This document shows, piece by piece, positions 8,396 through 9,863 of a stretch of 9,863 nt of DNA (within the stretch, counting starts at the first letter, position 1; the number at the start of each line of letters is the position of its first letter). The DNA comes from Planctomycetota bacterium (lineage in GTDB: Bacteria; Planctomycetota; Planctomycetia; Planctomycetales; Planctomycetaceae). The notes under the pieces were generated by a model that did no database searches, had not been told where the DNA came from, and saw only the letters and a list, made by a program, of their open reading frames with translations. The position numbers and the translations under genes are program-made. Where the stretch lies: assembly GCA_023429275.1 (NCBI GenBank), contig JAEYWB010000639.1, positions 1 through 9,863 of the forward strand, in the 5' to 3' direction.

Positions 8396-9862
8396 TCACG
8401 CCAGGAGTTCCTGAATGACGCGGGCCGGCTCGACACCCGTCAGCTTCTGGTCGAGCCCCTGGTACTTGTAAGCAAACTGCTCGTGATTGAAGCCGAGCAA
8501 ATTCAGCACGGTCGCGTGCAGGTCGCGGATGTGGACCGGGTCCTTGACGATGTTGTACGAGAAGTCGTCCGTCTCGCCGTAGATCGTCCCCCCCCTGGTA
8601 CCGCCCCCGGCCATCCACATCGTGAAGCACCGTGGATGGTGATCGCGGCCGTAGTTCTCTTTCGACAGCCCCCCCTGGCTGTAGATCGTCCGGCCGAACT
8701 CGCCCCCCCAGATGATGAGGGTGTCGTCGAGAAGGCCCCGCTGCTTGAGGTCGGTGATCAGTCCATAGCAGGGCTGGTCGACATCGCGGCACTGGTCAGT
8801 CATCCGGCCGGCGAGGTTGCCGTGATGATCCCAGTTGTTGTGATAGATCTGGACGAACCGGACGCCCCGCTCGACCATCCGCCGCGCGAGGAGGACCGTG
8901 TGGGCGAACGAGCCGGGCTTCTTGATGTCGGGTCCGTAGAGGGCCTCCGTCGAGGGGGGCTCGCTCGCGAGGTCGACGAGGTCCGGCACGCTCGACTGCA
9001 TCCGGTAGGCGAGTTCGTACTGCTGGATGCGGGTCCGGGTCTCCGGGTCGCCGAGCGATTCGAAGTTCAGCTCGTTGAGCGCCTTGAGCCCATCGAGGGT
9101 CTTTCGGCGAACCTCGCTCGGAACGCCGGGAGGATTGTTGATGAACAGGATCGGGTCGCCGCCGGTCCGGAACGAGACCCCCGCGTGCTCGCCCGGGAGA
9201 TAGCCTGACGACCAGAGCCGAGCCGAGATCGCCTGGACCTGCTCCTGGTTGGACGGTTTCGCGACGAGGACGACAAACGTCGGCAGGTCGTCGTTGAGCG
9301 AGCCAAGGCCGTAGGAGGCCCACGAGCCGAGGCAGGGGCGGCCGGTCACCTGGTTGCCGGTCTGGATGTAGCTGATCGCCGGCTCGTGATTGATCGCCTC
9401 GGTGTTCATGCTGCGGATGAAGACCATGTCGTCGGCGACCTTCGCGGTCCACGGCAGGAGCTCGGTCATCCACATGCCGCATTCGCCGCGCTGCTCGAAC
9501 TTGTACTTCGAGGGGGCAATCGGGAACCGCTTCTGGCCGGAGGTCATGGTCGTCAGCCGCTGGCCGTTGCGGACCGACTCCGGGAGATCCTTGTCGTACC
9601 ACTCCTGCATCTGCGGCTTGTAGTCGTACAGGTCGAGCTGCGACGGTCCGCCGACCATGTGCAGGTAGATGATGTGCTTGGCCTTAGGCGGGAAATGCGG
9701 CGGCATCGCGCCCAGTTGCCCGGTCGATCCCGGCTTGGCCGCCGCAGCGGAACCGGAGTTCCCCATGAGCGACCAGAGGGCCGCGGTGCCGAGCAGGTGC
9801 GATCCCTCGCGGCAGAAGTAGCGGCGAGAGACGGCTTGGCGGAGGGCGTCAGAAATAGACAT
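8396..9862 (-). CDS. DUF1501 domain-containing exported protein
   Basis: The 488-residue protein spans the usual length of the DUF1501 family, which shares the alkaline phosphatase/sulfatase-like fold and is abundant in Planctomycetes; no activity is firmly established. The N-terminus has a twin-arginine-type signal (SRRYF at 12-16, then the hydrophobic LLGTAALWSLMG), so export is predicted by the Tat route in folded form. Typical family strings are HMVGGPSQLDLYDYKP (68-83), WDHHGN (344-349), GGEFGRT (386-392) and GRDHHP (405-410). Their Asp and His residues are likely metal ligands. The ATG at 9862 is one base from the window edge, so an earlier start cannot be excluded, but the Tat motif at residue 12 suits this one. 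In planctomycetes the family often follows a DUF1549/DUF1553 cytochrome c protein gene; if so here, that gene would lie just beyond 9863. Confidence 0.95.
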   Translation of the reverse strand: MSISDALRQAVSRRYFCREGSHLLGTAALWSLMGNSGSAAAAKPGSTGQLGAMPPHFPPKAKHIIYLHMVGGPSQLDLYDYKPQMQEWYDKDLPESVRNGQRLTTMTSGQKRFPIAPSKYKFEQRGECGMWMTELLPWTAKVADDMVFIRSMNTEAINHEPAISYIQTGNQVTGRPCLGSWASYGLGSLNDDLPTFVVLVAKPSNQEQVQAISARLWSSGYLPGEHAGVSFRTGGDPILFINNPPGVPSEVRRKTLDGLKALNELNFESLGDPETRTRIQQYELAYRMQSSVPDLVDLASEPPSTEALYGPDIKKPGSFAHTVLLARRMVERGVRFVQIYHNNWDHHGNLAGRMTDQCRDVDQPCYGLITDLKQRGLLDDTLIIWGGEFGRTIYSQGGLSKENYGRDHHPRCFTMWMAGGGTRGGTIYGETDDFSYNIVKDPVHIRDLHATVLNLLGFNHEQFAYKYQGLDQKLTGVEPARVIQELLA

Positions 9863-9863
9863 G

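Noticed and set aside
8379..8792. Open frame extending the USP-like protein upstream
   Set aside because: It is a shadow of the DUF1501 gene. The natural ATG at 8378 follows that gene's stop by 17 bp.

Overview
The window is high-GC DNA, most likely from a planctomycete (Planctomycetaceae-like). The clearest marker is a DUF1501 protein with a twin-arginine leader, a family greatly expanded in Planctomycetes. A secreted S9 peptidase of planctomycete type, a stand-alone HNH protein and long palindromic intergenic elements fit the same source. This assignment comes from family distribution and style, not from a database search.

Layout: On the minus strand, positions 1-1300 hold most of a mechanosensitive channel (MscS family) that has a signal peptide and a periplasmic BON domain; its C-terminus runs off the window. 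A palindrome-rich gap (1301-1773) follows, then an OsmC-family protein (1774-2280, minus), a short gap with degenerate 'TACTTG' repeats, and an HNH endonuclease (2448-3143, minus). A second non-coding gap (3144-3554) carries a 58-bp interrupted palindrome. A small three-helix membrane protein (3555-3863, minus) is divergent from a plus-strand pair: an exported coiled-coil protein of unknown function (4089-4970) and a dipeptidyl-peptidase-IV-like S9 peptidase (from 5077). Convergent to these is a minus-strand pair, DUF1501 (8396-9862) followed 17 bp later by a tandem universal-stress-like protein (7557-8378).

The main anomaly is in the S9 peptidase. It reads normally through its beta-propeller and nucleophile Ser666, then shifts frame near 7230-7235 and stops at 7275. 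The catalytic Asp and His lie in another frame up to 7484. One missing base explains this, so it is either a pseudogene or a sequencing or assembly error.

The genes do not form one obvious pathway. Themes are envelope stress and osmotic protection (MscS, OsmC, USP-like) and exported proteins (S9 peptidase, coiled-coil protein, DUF1501). I see no CRISPR array, tRNA, rRNA, transposase or phage gene, and no convincing new multi-gene system. The least explained parts are the intergenic palindromes and repeats.
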